Assembly: GCA_040268355.1 (NCBI GenBank) | Contig: JAWRIT010000102.1 | Coordinates: forward strand, 1-8,459 | Direction: 5' to 3' | Length of the DNA stretch: 8,459 bases | DNA from: UBA1367 sp040268355 | Lineage (GTDB): Bacteria; Actinomycetota; Coriobacteriia; Coriobacteriales; Atopobiaceae | Shown here: positions 1-5,836 of the stretch, piece by piece | Numbering within the stretch: the first letter of the stretch is position 1 | Layout: each line of letters starts with the position of its first letter | Notes under the pieces: model-generated | Database searches by the model: none | Seen by the model: the letters and a program-made list of their open reading frames with translations, nothing else | What the model was told of the DNA's origin: nothing | Translations under genes and position numbers: made by a program

Positions 1-44
1 GGCGGCATGCCCGGTTCACGTTTTAGGCAAGAGAGCCAGCGTCT

Positions 45-80
45 GCGTTGCCACCTCAACCATGCTGGCGGCGGCAACGC
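45..80 (-). terminator. Weak candidate terminator after the GIY-YIG gene
   Basis: An 8-bp perfect inverted repeat, GCGTTGCC (45-52) and GGCAACGC (73-80), begins 9 nt beyond the stop codon of the minus-strand GIY-YIG gene. The loop is 20 nt. A competing 6-bp pair, GCCAGC (35-40) with GCTGGC (64-69), interleaves with it. There is no clean T run beyond the stem on the minus strand, only a T/C-rich stretch, so this is a plausible but unproven transcription end. Nothing else was recognised in positions 1-88. Confidence 0.3.
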
Positions 81-88
81 CCGCACGA

Positions 89-571
89 CTACCCCTGCTT
101 GGTGCCACCCCGCTTACCCGCCTTCTGTGCGAGTGCGACGCCCGCCTGCCAGAGGCGGTCACGCTCTGCCTTCCCCACCGGCTCGTAAGGCACGACCTCA
201 GATCGCCCCACAGCCCCGGCGTCCGCTTCCTCGGGTCCGGCTCCCTCCGGCTCCACACTAGTCCTACACAACTCGTTCGCCCGCTCCGGTGCGGCCAGCA
301 GGGCGCGCTTCTCGGCGCTTGACAGTCGCTTGATCCGATACTCGAGCCGCGACGCGCTCGCACGCCCCTCGGCGCGCCAGAGCGCGACTAGAGCTTTTGG
401 CTGGTAGACCCGCGTATAGCGAGCTCCTGGCGCTGCGCCTGAGAGATGTTCGCCCACCCGACGGCTCACGTCGGTCGTGATGCCCGTGTAGAGCGAGCCG
501 CCCGCACAGCGCAGCATATAGACGAAATAGCCCGTCGCTAGCACCCCGTTCGCCGTTCGAATTGTTTCCAT
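89..571 (-). CDS. GIY-YIG domain protein, YhbQ/UPF0213-type, with C-terminal extension
   Basis: This 160-residue protein has a GIY-YIG nuclease-like domain in its first ~95 residues. The first half-motif is FVYML (about 16-20) and the second is YTGIT (28-32). Then come SRR with the usual catalytic Arg near 37-38, an RYTR segment (51-54), and LEYRIK (76-81) with the metal-binding Glu at 77. This order matches the small single-domain UPF0213/YhbQ group, which is usually about 80-100 residues and poorly characterised; DNA cleavage or repair is suspected from the fold. Residues ~97-160 are an extra acidic-then-basic tail (Pro/Glu/Ala-rich, then Lys/Arg/Gly-rich) that I do not recognise. The ATG at 571 lacks a close Shine-Dalgarno; the nearest AGGAG is over 20 nt upstream. 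GTG at 544 is an alternative start. The gene stands alone, separated from its upstream neighbour by a strong hairpin. Confidence 0.85.
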   Translation of the reverse strand: METIRTANGVLATGYFVYMLRCAGGSLYTGITTDVSRRVGEHLSGAAPGARYTRVYQPKALVALWRAEGRASASRLEYRIKRLSSAEKRALLAAPERANELCRTSVEPEGAGPEEADAGAVGRSEVVPYEPVGKAERDRLWQAGVALAQKAGKRGGTKQG

Positions 572-598
572 TAGCTTACTAAACCAACTTTTTTCGAA

Positions 599-618
599 CT
601 CCTACTTGCGCATAGGAG
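599..618 (-). repeat. Short hairpin in the leader of the GIY-YIG gene
   Basis: CTCCTA (599-604) and TAGGAG (613-618) form a 6-bp perfect inverted repeat with an 8-nt loop, 28 nt upstream of the GIY-YIG start, in a locally AT-rich intergenic stretch (572-697). In the minus-strand transcript the only AGGAG upstream of the gene lies in the 3' arm of this stem. A weak promoter candidate lies just upstream: TTGGAA (plus positions 643-648) and CAGAAT (620-625), spaced by 17 nt, each matching 4 of 6 consensus bases. The start of the hairpin transcript is therefore uncertain. Confidence 0.35.
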
Positions 619-697
619 AATTCTGAGTAATCTATAGTTAACTTCCAACGAGGGACCCTCTCCCCCTCCGAGGAAAATGGGCATAGTTCCCTAAAGC

Positions 698-731
698 AGA
701 GGACGCGCATCCCCCCTATGGCGCGTCCTCT
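698..731 (-). terminator. Hairpin terminator after the 185-residue membrane protein gene
   Basis: A perfect 11-bp inverted repeat, AGAGGACGCGC (698-708) and GCGCGTCCTCT (721-731), has a 12-nt loop and starts 4 nt past the TAA stop of the minus-strand gene. The stem is GC-rich and stable. The tract after it on the minus strand (GCTTTAGG) holds only three consecutive Ts, so it is an imperfect intrinsic terminator, but stem quality and position make termination the best explanation. Confidence 0.75.
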
Positions 732-735
732 TTGC

Positions 736-1293
736 TTATGCATCAACGCTGGTAGTGGGCCGCTCACCGCTCTCGCTCGCGCCAGCCTCCTCACGCAGGC
801 GACGCTCGCGCGCGCACGTGGACCCCACCAGCAGACGAACCACCAGGCACACGGCAAAGCCCTGGGGGATGTCCGCCAGAAAGCGCATGAGCACCGCAAG
901 CACCGGCGCCACGACCGTCTCGCGGTAGAGCAGCATGGGCACGACAGTGGCGTTGACCACCGAGAGCGCTGCCGTCAGGATGGCCGCGCGCGCAGCAACG
1001 GCAGGCAGCAGCCCCAACAGCCCGTGCAGCCAACTTCCCTGCTCCGCATAGCTCGACGCCCATGCCTCGCCCCGCTCGTCCATACCCCGCACACGACTTG
1101 CCACAAACGACGCAAGGAGCGCGATCGAGAGCTCGATTCCCGTGAACTCGGGACTCCAAAAGGTGTAGTTGTTCCGCGCGATGGCAATGGCCTGAAACAC
1201 CACACTCACCAACACGGCCGATGCAACCGTCACCACCGACCGTGGGTGGGCGGCCACCACGCGCCGCACCGACGCACGAGCACCTTCCAGCAT
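736..1293 (-). CDS. Unrecognised multi-pass membrane protein, 185 residues
   Basis: I do not recognise the family. Four hydrophobic segments can be seen: about 19-39, 52-68, 92-122 and 127-157. A short Arg-rich N-terminus precedes the first, and a hydrophilic Arg/Glu/Ser-rich tail (~160-185) follows the last. The positive-inside tendency suggests both ends are cytoplasmic. A charged linker (RVRGMDERGEAW, ~68-79) separates the second and third segments. The layout resembles small DUF2798-like or DUF2837-like membrane proteins, but I cannot assign one. The ATG at 1293 was chosen because AAGGAG lies 9 nt upstream; a TTG at 1302 in the same frame directly abuts that Shine-Dalgarno and cannot use it. 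The gene lies 60 nt downstream of the HAD-IIB gene with no clear promoter or strong terminator between them, so cotranscription is likely. Confidence 0.75.
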   Translation of the reverse strand: MLEGARASVRRVVAAHPRSVVTVASAVLVSVVFQAIAIARNNYTFWSPEFTGIELSIALLASFVASRVRGMDERGEAWASSYAEQGSWLHGLLGLLPAVAARAAILTAALSVVNATVVPMLLYRETVVAPVLAVLMRFLADIPQGFAVCLVVRLLVGSTCARERRLREEAGASESGERPTTSVDA

Positions 1294-1302
1294 TCCTCTC
1301 AA

Positions 1303-1308
1303 CTCCTT
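1303..1308 (-). promoter_or_regulatory. Shine-Dalgarno AAGGAG that sets the membrane-protein start
   Basis: The minus strand reads AAGGAG here, 9 nt before the ATG at 1293 and immediately next to the in-frame TTG at 1302. Spacing therefore favours the ATG. Confidence 0.65.
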
Positions 1309-1353
1309 ACGCTCATCCGTTCGCCACTAGTCTCGCGTTGATCCCGCGGATCC

Positions 1354-2208
1354 TCAGTCTCTCATGAATGACGGCAGCTCGCCACGCGGCGTCGCGTCTG
1401 CGATGTCAAACAGGGCGTCGGCGACGGCGTCATCGGCACTCGCACCAATGTGCCAGCGCGTGAGGCCGCTGACCTGCTCGCTCGCATTGGAGACGGCAAC
1501 CGAGTTGGGCACGGCCCGCAGCATCGCGAGGTCGTTCTCCGAGTCCCCAAAGACCGCCACCTCGTCGAGCGAGACGCCCAACTCGTCGGCCAGCACCATG
1601 ACGGCACTCCCCTTGCTCCATCCGTGGGGAAGCACGTCAAGCAGCGGCGCGGCGTTGCTGGGAAAAACGAAGTCCATGTTCGAAAACTCATCGCGCAGCA
1701 GGTCGCGGGTCTCCGTCTGCTGCTCGCGCGAACCCAGCACGTGGATGTTCGCCTTGAGGTAGGAGGGCTCCTCGAGGCGCGTCACAAAGCGCCGTGCGGC
1801 ACCAAAGCACCCCAGCATCCGCTCGGCATGCGCGGCATCGGGAGAGGCGTAGTAGCCGGCGCTCGTGATGTCTCCCCGCCACACGTCGAACATGGTGAGG
1901 ATGCCCCGGTCCGTCTCGGCAAGGAAGGCCGCCAGCTGGTTGAGCTCTCCGGCACCGATCGGCTCGGCGTGCACCAGCTCGCCCTTGACGTAGACCATCT
2001 GCCCGTTGCAGAAGGCGCCCGTCGCGTAGCACTCCTCGCGATGGTCGAACATCCACCCCATGTCGTTGGGAATGCGTCCCGAGATCGGGCCGAAGTGCAG
2101 GCCCGCCTCACGGATGGCACCGATGGCCGCGAGGGCGTGGTCTGTGGCGCGCGGGCGCCCGTGACTGATAAGGGTGTCGTCGAGATCTGACAATACGAGC
2201 TTGATCAC
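1354..2208 (-). CDS. Cof-type HAD-IIB family phosphatase
   Basis: A 284-residue cytoplasmic hydrolase of the HAD superfamily, Cof/HAD-IIB group, whose members dephosphorylate sugar phosphates and similar small metabolites. All four motifs are visible: motif I LSDLDDT (6-12) with nucleophile Asp8 and acid/base Asp10; motif II PISGR with Ser43; motif III Lys199 in HGWSKG (195-200); motif IV FGDSENDLAML (220-230), the hallmark of this group. The C2-type cap (~85-190) lies between motifs II and III. Length is typical (260-290). The start is the GTG at 2208: AGGAG sits 5 nt upstream and the protein then begins MIKLVLSDLDDT, as relatives do. A GTG at 2304 would add 32 unconserved residues and has no ribosome binding site. 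The substrate cannot be read from the sequence. The downstream membrane-protein gene is probably in the same transcript. Confidence 0.92.
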   Translation of the reverse strand: MIKLVLSDLDDTLISHGRPRATDHALAAIGAIREAGLHFGPISGRIPNDMGWMFDHREECYATGAFCNGQMVYVKGELVHAEPIGAGELNQLAAFLAETDRGILTMFDVWRGDITSAGYYASPDAAHAERMLGCFGAARRFVTRLEEPSYLKANIHVLGSREQQTETRDLLRDEFSNMDFVFPSNAAPLLDVLPHGWSKGSAVMVLADELGVSLDEVAVFGDSENDLAMLRAVPNSVAVSNASEQVSGLTRWHIGASADDAVADALFDIADATPRGELPSFMRD

Positions 2209-2213
2209 GCTGG

Positions 2214-2218
2214 CTCCT
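2214..2218 (-). promoter_or_regulatory. Shine-Dalgarno AGGAG that sets the HAD-IIB GTG start
   Basis: AGGAG on the minus strand lies 5 nt before the GTG at 2208. It decides this start against the upstream GTG at 2304, which has only GC-rich sequence before it. Confidence 0.75.
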
Positions 2219-2250
2219 CGGAATCGTGGCTGTTTTCCACTCGGTACCGT

Positions 2251-2274
2251 ATCACGTGAGAAAGGAGGCGTGAT
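2251..2274. repeat. Inverted repeat flanking a perfect AAAGGAGG
   Basis: ATCACG (2251-2256) and CGTGAT (2269-2274) are a 6-bp inverted repeat whose 12-nt loop contains AAAGGAGG (2261-2268) on the plus strand. On the minus strand the same bases read CCTCCTTT, an anti-Shine-Dalgarno-like stretch about 55 nt upstream of the HAD-IIB start. It could be part of the HAD-IIB leader or an operator, or the leader of a small plus-strand ORF. No strong promoter was seen on either strand. Confidence 0.35.
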
Positions 2275-2371
2275 GTCGGTCGCACGTGGCTTCGCGCGAT
2301 TCACAGGAGCCGCGCCCGTGGGTTTCGCAGGCCGCGCTGCTGGCTCTGTTGGACCCCCGCACCGCCCCTAA
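2273..2371 (+). CDS. Possible 32-residue small protein (doubtful)
   Basis: An ATG at 2273 follows an unusually good AAAGGAGG with a 4-nt gap and opens a 32-codon frame ending in TAA. The product (begins MSVARGFARF, ends GPPHRP) is Ala/Gly/Arg/Pro-rich, with no hydrophobic segment or motif I recognise. It lies entirely between two minus-strand genes and would be convergent with the ABC operon. Support is only the ribosome binding site and the fact that it fits the gap. There is no clear promoter, and short open frames are common in GC-rich DNA. Confidence 0.18.
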   Translation: MSVARGFARFTGAAPVGFAGRAAGSVGPPHRP

Positions 2372-2397
2372 AGGCAGTCGGGAACCGATCGATGCCT
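2372..2397 (-). terminator. Candidate terminator overlapping the permease stop codon
   Basis: On the minus strand AGGCATCG is followed after a 9-nt loop by CGA-C-TGCCT and then TTTA: an 8-bp stem with a single bulged base. The upstream arm overlaps the TAG stop of the permease gene. Stem and T tract are modest, but no better terminator was found in the 187 nt before the HAD-IIB gene. Confidence 0.4.
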
Positions 2398-4837
2398 ATT
2401 CCTGCACCTTCATCGCCTCGGCGAGGCTGACCTGTCGGATCTGCCGTATGTGGACAAGCGCCACGACCGCATAAGCGACGGCCCCGATGGCGACCACCTC
2501 TGCCAGCAGGCTCTGTGGCACCCAGATCTCAAGGTTGTCCGAATAGCGGTCCATCGCAAGGATGACGATGAGGCGCACGAGCCACAGCACCAGCGGCAGG
2601 CTCGCCACAAGACTCGTTAGCACCGTCGCCGTGATGGCATGGACGTACAGGCGGCTGATCTCGCCGTTGTGGTAGCCAAAGACCTTCATGTAGCTGATGT
2701 AGCGGCTCGACCGATCGATGATCGTCTTGGTCAGCAGGTACACGAGGATGAGGTAGACCGGCACGGCAAAGGCCACCACCATGTTCATCATGTCGCCGAA
2801 CGAGGCGCGTAGCTGGTCGGCGGTGCTTTGCATGGCCTCGGGCGTGATGTCGGTGGCAAGGTAGCGCTGGTCGATCTCCAGCTCCTCGTCCGAGGCGTAG
2901 CCGCTGAAGTCGTCCGCGTCCTTGCCCATCATCTCGTTCAGCGCATCCCGCTCCATGTACAGGTTCATGTTCGCGGAGCTGCCCCAGACGGAGGTGGCCA
3001 CGACCTCGTAGGTCTTGTTCGTGTGCTTGTCGAACAGCGTGATCGTGTCCCCTGGCGCGATCCGGCACTTCTGCGCGAGGCCGCCTCCCACCACGACGGC
3101 CCCGCCGCTCACGTCCACCTCGCCCCAATACCGGGAGCCCTCGGAGATCCCGTAGACCGAGATGTCCTCCCTGCTGTCAGTCACGGCACGCGGCACTTCC
3201 AGCGACGCCACGGTGAACTTCTCCGCCTGGGCGATGCGCTCGGCCCCGTTGTCGATGGTGTTCACGGGATGCTCATCGTCGTCGAGGTCCATCGAGCGAA
3301 GCAGTGAGCGCGCGTATCCCACCATGCCCAGATCGCGCATGGGATCGTCGGTCTCAAGCAGCTCCGCGGCCGCCGACCAGGAGGCGCGCTGCTCGGGCGT
3401 ACCCTCAAGTTCGAGCGGGGCCTTCAGCAGGTAGATGTGGTTGGCGACGACATCGCTCCCGAGCTGCTCGGTGTAATGCTCGATCAGCGGCATGAGGCAC
3501 AGGCCAAAGAGCAGAAACAGGCTGCAGAAGGCGATGCCAAAGAACAGCACCACGAAGTGCGAGAGGTTGCGCAGCAGCACGCGCAACTGGAAGCGTCGCA
3601 CGAAACTCAGGCGTTCGGGCAGCGCCAGGGTCGCGCGGCGGCTACGACTGGCGATCTCGCGCCGCAGGAAGTCGAGCGGCGTGAAGCGCAGCTTGCGCAC
3701 GAGCCCCACCAGCGTCACCACCTCGAGCAGGGCAAAGGGTGCCACCGTGGTGAACGCGAACACCTGCGGGCTGAAGTGGAACTCGTAGGGCGGCAGGCTG
3801 TAGGAGCCATAGTAGAGCTGCTGCATGGGCGTGCTCAGAAGGGTGAGGCCAAGGCAGTTGCCCAGAGCGCATCCCACGACGCCAATGAGCGTGGGGAGCA
3901 CCAGGTAGTGCGCGACGATCTCCCGCTTGCGATAGCCCGAGGCCAGAAGCGTCCCGATGACTGCAGACTCCTGCTCGATGGTGGCGTTGGTGAGCACCAC
4001 GAACACGAAAGCCATGATCACCACCAGAAGGCCCACCAGCACCTTCCACATGACCTGGTCGCCCTCCACGTCGTTTGTCGCAAAGGAGATGGCCTGGTTG
4101 GAGTCCGCATCGACCAGGTCGGTCAGCACCTCGCCGTGGTCACCAAGGACGGTGGCCGCATCCTCCTCGAAGCTCACGCGCGCCGCAAGGTCCATCTGGC
4201 GGTCGTCGAGGATGACGTCATAGCGGTAGTCCCGCTTGGCGCCTGCGATTGCCTGGAAGCCCTCAGGGGTGACCTGCGCGATCGTGAAGGTGGCGGAGTT
4301 GAAGACGAGGTCGGTGTTCTTCTCCATGAGGCACTCGTAGTCGGAGACGCTCATGATGCCCACCATGGTCACGTCGTGGCCGTTGACCGTCACGGTGTCG
4401 CCGACCGCCAGGCCGTAGTTCTTGCAGAACACGCGGTCGAGGGAGATCTCGTCGGCGGCCTCAGGGGCCCTTCCCTCAAAGTAGTAGCCCTGGTTGATCT
4501 GGGTCCGATTGTCCTGGTTGATGAGTCGACAGTTCATGGTGCGCGGATCGCTGGCAATGGTGAGCGGGATGTCGGCAGTGAAGTCCTCGTAGACCGTGCA
4601 GCCCAGCTCCTCCACCGCTGCCCGCGAGCTCTTGGCGATCTCGAACTGCGTGACGAAGTGGAAGTCCTCCACGTTGGCCGCCTCGCGCAAGCCAGCCTGG
4701 ATGACCTCGATGCTGTGGGCGGCGGAGAGAAAGCCTGATCCCATGGAGATCGAGAACAGAAGCAGCAGGAAGATGCCGAGGTATCTTCCCAGGTTGCGTC
4801 GTAGGTCGCGGGGCAGTCTCTTGTTGAGGGGAGACAT
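2396..4837 (-). CDS. ABC transporter permease, FtsX/MacB-type, two FtsX domains
   Basis: An 813-residue membrane subunit of a type VII (MacB/FtsX-like) ABC system, which couples cytoplasmic ATP hydrolysis to work on substrates outside the membrane. Eight hydrophobic segments are visible: ~19-41, 264-284, 311-335, 359-381, 427-451, 686-706, 735-762 and 776-797. Two large extracytoplasmic domains follow segments 1 (~42-263) and 5 (~452-685). Each half carries the FtsX cytoplasmic coupling region: ASGYRKREI (~299-307) and VFGYHNGEI (~719-727). The duplicated four-helix layout matches the long single-chain permeases of Gram-positive bacteria. ATG at 4837 is preferred because GGTAGG lies 6 nt upstream; GTG at 4843 would leave no gap after it. 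The ATPase stop is 7 nt away, so the two genes are almost certainly translationally linked. Cargo is unknown: peptides, lipids and drugs are all possible. Confidence 0.92.
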   Translation of the reverse strand: MSPLNKRLPRDLRRNLGRYLGIFLLLLFSISMGSGFLSAAHSIEVIQAGLREAANVEDFHFVTQFEIAKSSRAAVEELGCTVYEDFTADIPLTIASDPRTMNCRLINQDNRTQINQGYYFEGRAPEAADEISLDRVFCKNYGLAVGDTVTVNGHDVTMVGIMSVSDYECLMEKNTDLVFNSATFTIAQVTPEGFQAIAGAKRDYRYDVILDDRQMDLAARVSFEEDAATVLGDHGEVLTDLVDADSNQAISFATNDVEGDQVMWKVLVGLLVVIMAFVFVVLTNATIEQESAVIGTLLASGYRKREIVAHYLVLPTLIGVVGCALGNCLGLTLLSTPMQQLYYGSYSLPPYEFHFSPQVFAFTTVAPFALLEVVTLVGLVRKLRFTPLDFLRREIASRSRRATLALPERLSFVRRFQLRVLLRNLSHFVVLFFGIAFCSLFLLFGLCLMPLIEHYTEQLGSDVVANHIYLLKAPLELEGTPEQRASWSAAAELLETDDPMRDLGMVGYARSLLRSMDLDDDEHPVNTIDNGAERIAQAEKFTVASLEVPRAVTDSREDISVYGISEGSRYWGEVDVSGGAVVVGGGLAQKCRIAPGDTITLFDKHTNKTYEVVATSVWGSSANMNLYMERDALNEMMGKDADDFSGYASDEELEIDQRYLATDITPEAMQSTADQLRASFGDMMNMVVAFAVPVYLILVYLLTKTIIDRSSRYISYMKVFGYHNGEISRLYVHAITATVLTSLVASLPLVLWLVRLIVILAMDRYSDNLEIWVPQSLLAEVVAIGAVAYAVVALVHIRQIRQVSLAEAMKVQE

Positions 4838-4844
4838 ACGCACC

Positions 4845-5555
4845 CTACCAGGTCAGTTCTGCGGCAGGCGTCAGGTGCTCGTTGCGCGTGTCCTCGAAGA
4901 TCGCGCCGTCGCGCAGGCGCAGGATGTGGTGGCTCATGTGGCGAATGGCGTCATTGTGGGTGACGATGACCATCGTCGCATGGTACTCGCGGTTGATGCG
5001 CTCCATCAGCTCGAGGATCTCCTTGGAGGTGTGGTAGTCGAGCGCGCCGGTCGGCTCGTCGCAGAGCAGCAGGCTCGGGTTCTTGACCAGGGCGCGACCG
5101 ATGGCGCAGCGCTGCTGCTGACCTCCGGAGACCTGATTGGGAAACTTCCCCCGGTGCTCCCAGAGCCCCAGGCTCTCCAGCAGGTCGTCGATGGGCAGCG
5201 GGTCGTGCGAGAGGTACTGGCAGACCTCAATGTTCTCGCGCACCGTGAGGTCGGGCACGAGGTTGTAGAACTGGAAGATGAAGCCAAGCTCGCGACGACG
5301 ATACTCCACCAGCTCGCGATCGCCGAGCTGGCAGATGTCGGTCTCTCCTACCCGGATCGAGCCACCGTCAGCGGGCTCCAGGCCACCCACCATGTTGAGG
5401 AAGGTGGACTTCCCCGATCCCGACGGCCCGAACAGCACGCAGATCTCGCCTCGGTCGATGTCGCACGAGATGCCCTTCAAGACCTCGGTCCGTGCCTCTC
5501 CCTCGCCATAGCCCTTGACAAGCTGGTGAATGGAGAGAAACGCCTCTGACGCCAT
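4845..5555 (-). CDS. ABC transporter ATP-binding protein, MacB/LolD-type
   Basis: A 236-residue cytoplasmic ATPase that powers the adjacent permease. Motifs in order: Walker A GPSGSGKST (43-51); Q-loop Gln95 in IFQFYNLVP; signature VSGGQQQRCAIGRAL (142-156); Walker B LLLCDEPTGALD (162-173) with catalytic Glu167; H-loop His200 in VIVTHND. The FYNLVP Q-loop and EPTGALD sequence are characteristic of the LolD/MacB/FtsE branch, which partners FtsX-type permeases. The ATG at 5555 gives MASEAFLSI, the normal distance to the first strand. A GTG at 5567 adds four residues. Neither has a recognisable Shine-Dalgarno, so the start is uncertain by 12 nt. A strong promoter lies just upstream, predicting a leader of only about 25-35 nt. 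Confidence 0.94.
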   Translation of the reverse strand: MASEAFLSIHQLVKGYGEGEARTEVLKGISCDIDRGEICVLFGPSGSGKSTFLNMVGGLEPADGGSIRVGETDICQLGDRELVEYRRRELGFIFQFYNLVPDLTVRENIEVCQYLSHDPLPIDDLLESLGLWEHRGKFPNQVSGGQQQRCAIGRALVKNPSLLLCDEPTGALDYHTSKEILELMERINREYHATMVIVTHNDAIRHMSHHILRLRDGAIFEDTRNEHLTPAAELTW

Positions 5556-5597
5556 GGCCGCAATCACATCCGATGGAGGAGAAGTGAGCTTGACTTT

Positions 5598-5626
5598 ACT
5601 ATAGTCCGATGGTGACGAGGCGGCAA
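5598..5626 (-). promoter_or_regulatory. Sigma70-type promoter of the ABC exporter operon
   Basis: On the minus strand TTGCCG (plus positions 5621-5626, 4 of 6 consensus) and TATAGT (5598-5603, 5 of 6) are separated by exactly 17 nt. Transcription would begin near 5591, leaving about 25-35 nt before the ATPase start. This is the best promoter match in the window. No ribosome binding site follows it. Confidence 0.65.
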
Positions 5627-5636
5627 ACGACGGGGC

Positions 5637-5699
5637 GGCAACGGATTGGGTCGCCTTCCTGCGGCGAAGCCGGTTGAGACTTGCGGATTAGCCGTTGCC
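5637..5699. repeat. Long inverted repeat with an internal hairpin upstream of the ABC promoter
   Basis: GGCAACGG (5637-5644) pairs with CCGTTGCC (5692-5699), enclosing 47 nt. Inside, TCGCC (5651-5655) pairs with GGCGA (5663-5667) around a 7-nt loop. The whole lies just upstream of the -35 box of the ABC operon and after the GH1 terminator. It could be a regulator-binding or structured DNA site. No gene is supported here. Confidence 0.4.
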
Positions 5700-5710
5700 A
5701 CGGCATGACG

Positions 5711-5746
5711 ACAGCCCGGAGCGGCGCAGGGCCGCCTCCGGGCTGT
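5711..5746 (-). terminator. Strong hairpin terminator after the GH1 gene
   Basis: ACAGCCCGGAGCGGC (5711-5725) is complementary to GCCGCCTCCGGGCTGT (5731-5746) with one bulged base and a 5-nt loop, giving a 15-bp GC-rich stem. It begins 90 nt past the GH1 stop codon in the transcription direction. No T run follows on the minus strand, so release may not be purely intrinsic. Its near symmetry would work in either direction, but no plus-strand gene is present. Confidence 0.7.
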
Positions 5747-5836
5747 CGGCGTCACGATCGGGCTCGGCTGGGCGTGGGTGTCCGAGAGGCTCTCACGCCC
5801 GCGCAACAACCACGACGGCCCGTACCCGCGGACCCG

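Noticed and set aside
650..660. GAGGGACCCTC palindrome between the GIY-YIG gene and the hairpin at 698-731
   Set aside because: Short odd-length palindromes of this size arise often by chance, and it does not line up with a convincing promoter.
1340..1352. GATCC-CGC-GGATC hairpin just after the HAD-IIB stop
   Set aside because: A 5-bp stem with a 3-nt loop and no T run is too weak to call a terminator. It does not argue against cotranscription with the membrane-protein gene.
1450..2190. 246-codon open frame on the plus strand opposite the HAD-IIB gene
   Set aside because: It lies fully opposite a gene with all four HAD motifs and has no recognisable domain or ribosome binding site.
2255..2274. 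Resemblance of the minus strand to the 3' end of 16S rRNA
   Set aside because: Only about 15 bases match, with an inserted G, and no other rRNA sequence flanks it, so it is not an rRNA fragment. It is kept only as a possible anti-Shine-Dalgarno signal.
3437..4738. 433-codon open frame on the plus strand opposite the permease
   Set aside because: It is antisense to the FtsX-type permease, whose membrane segments and coupling motifs are clear. The frame encodes a Glu/His/Gln/Arg-rich sequence typical of a codon-bias shadow.
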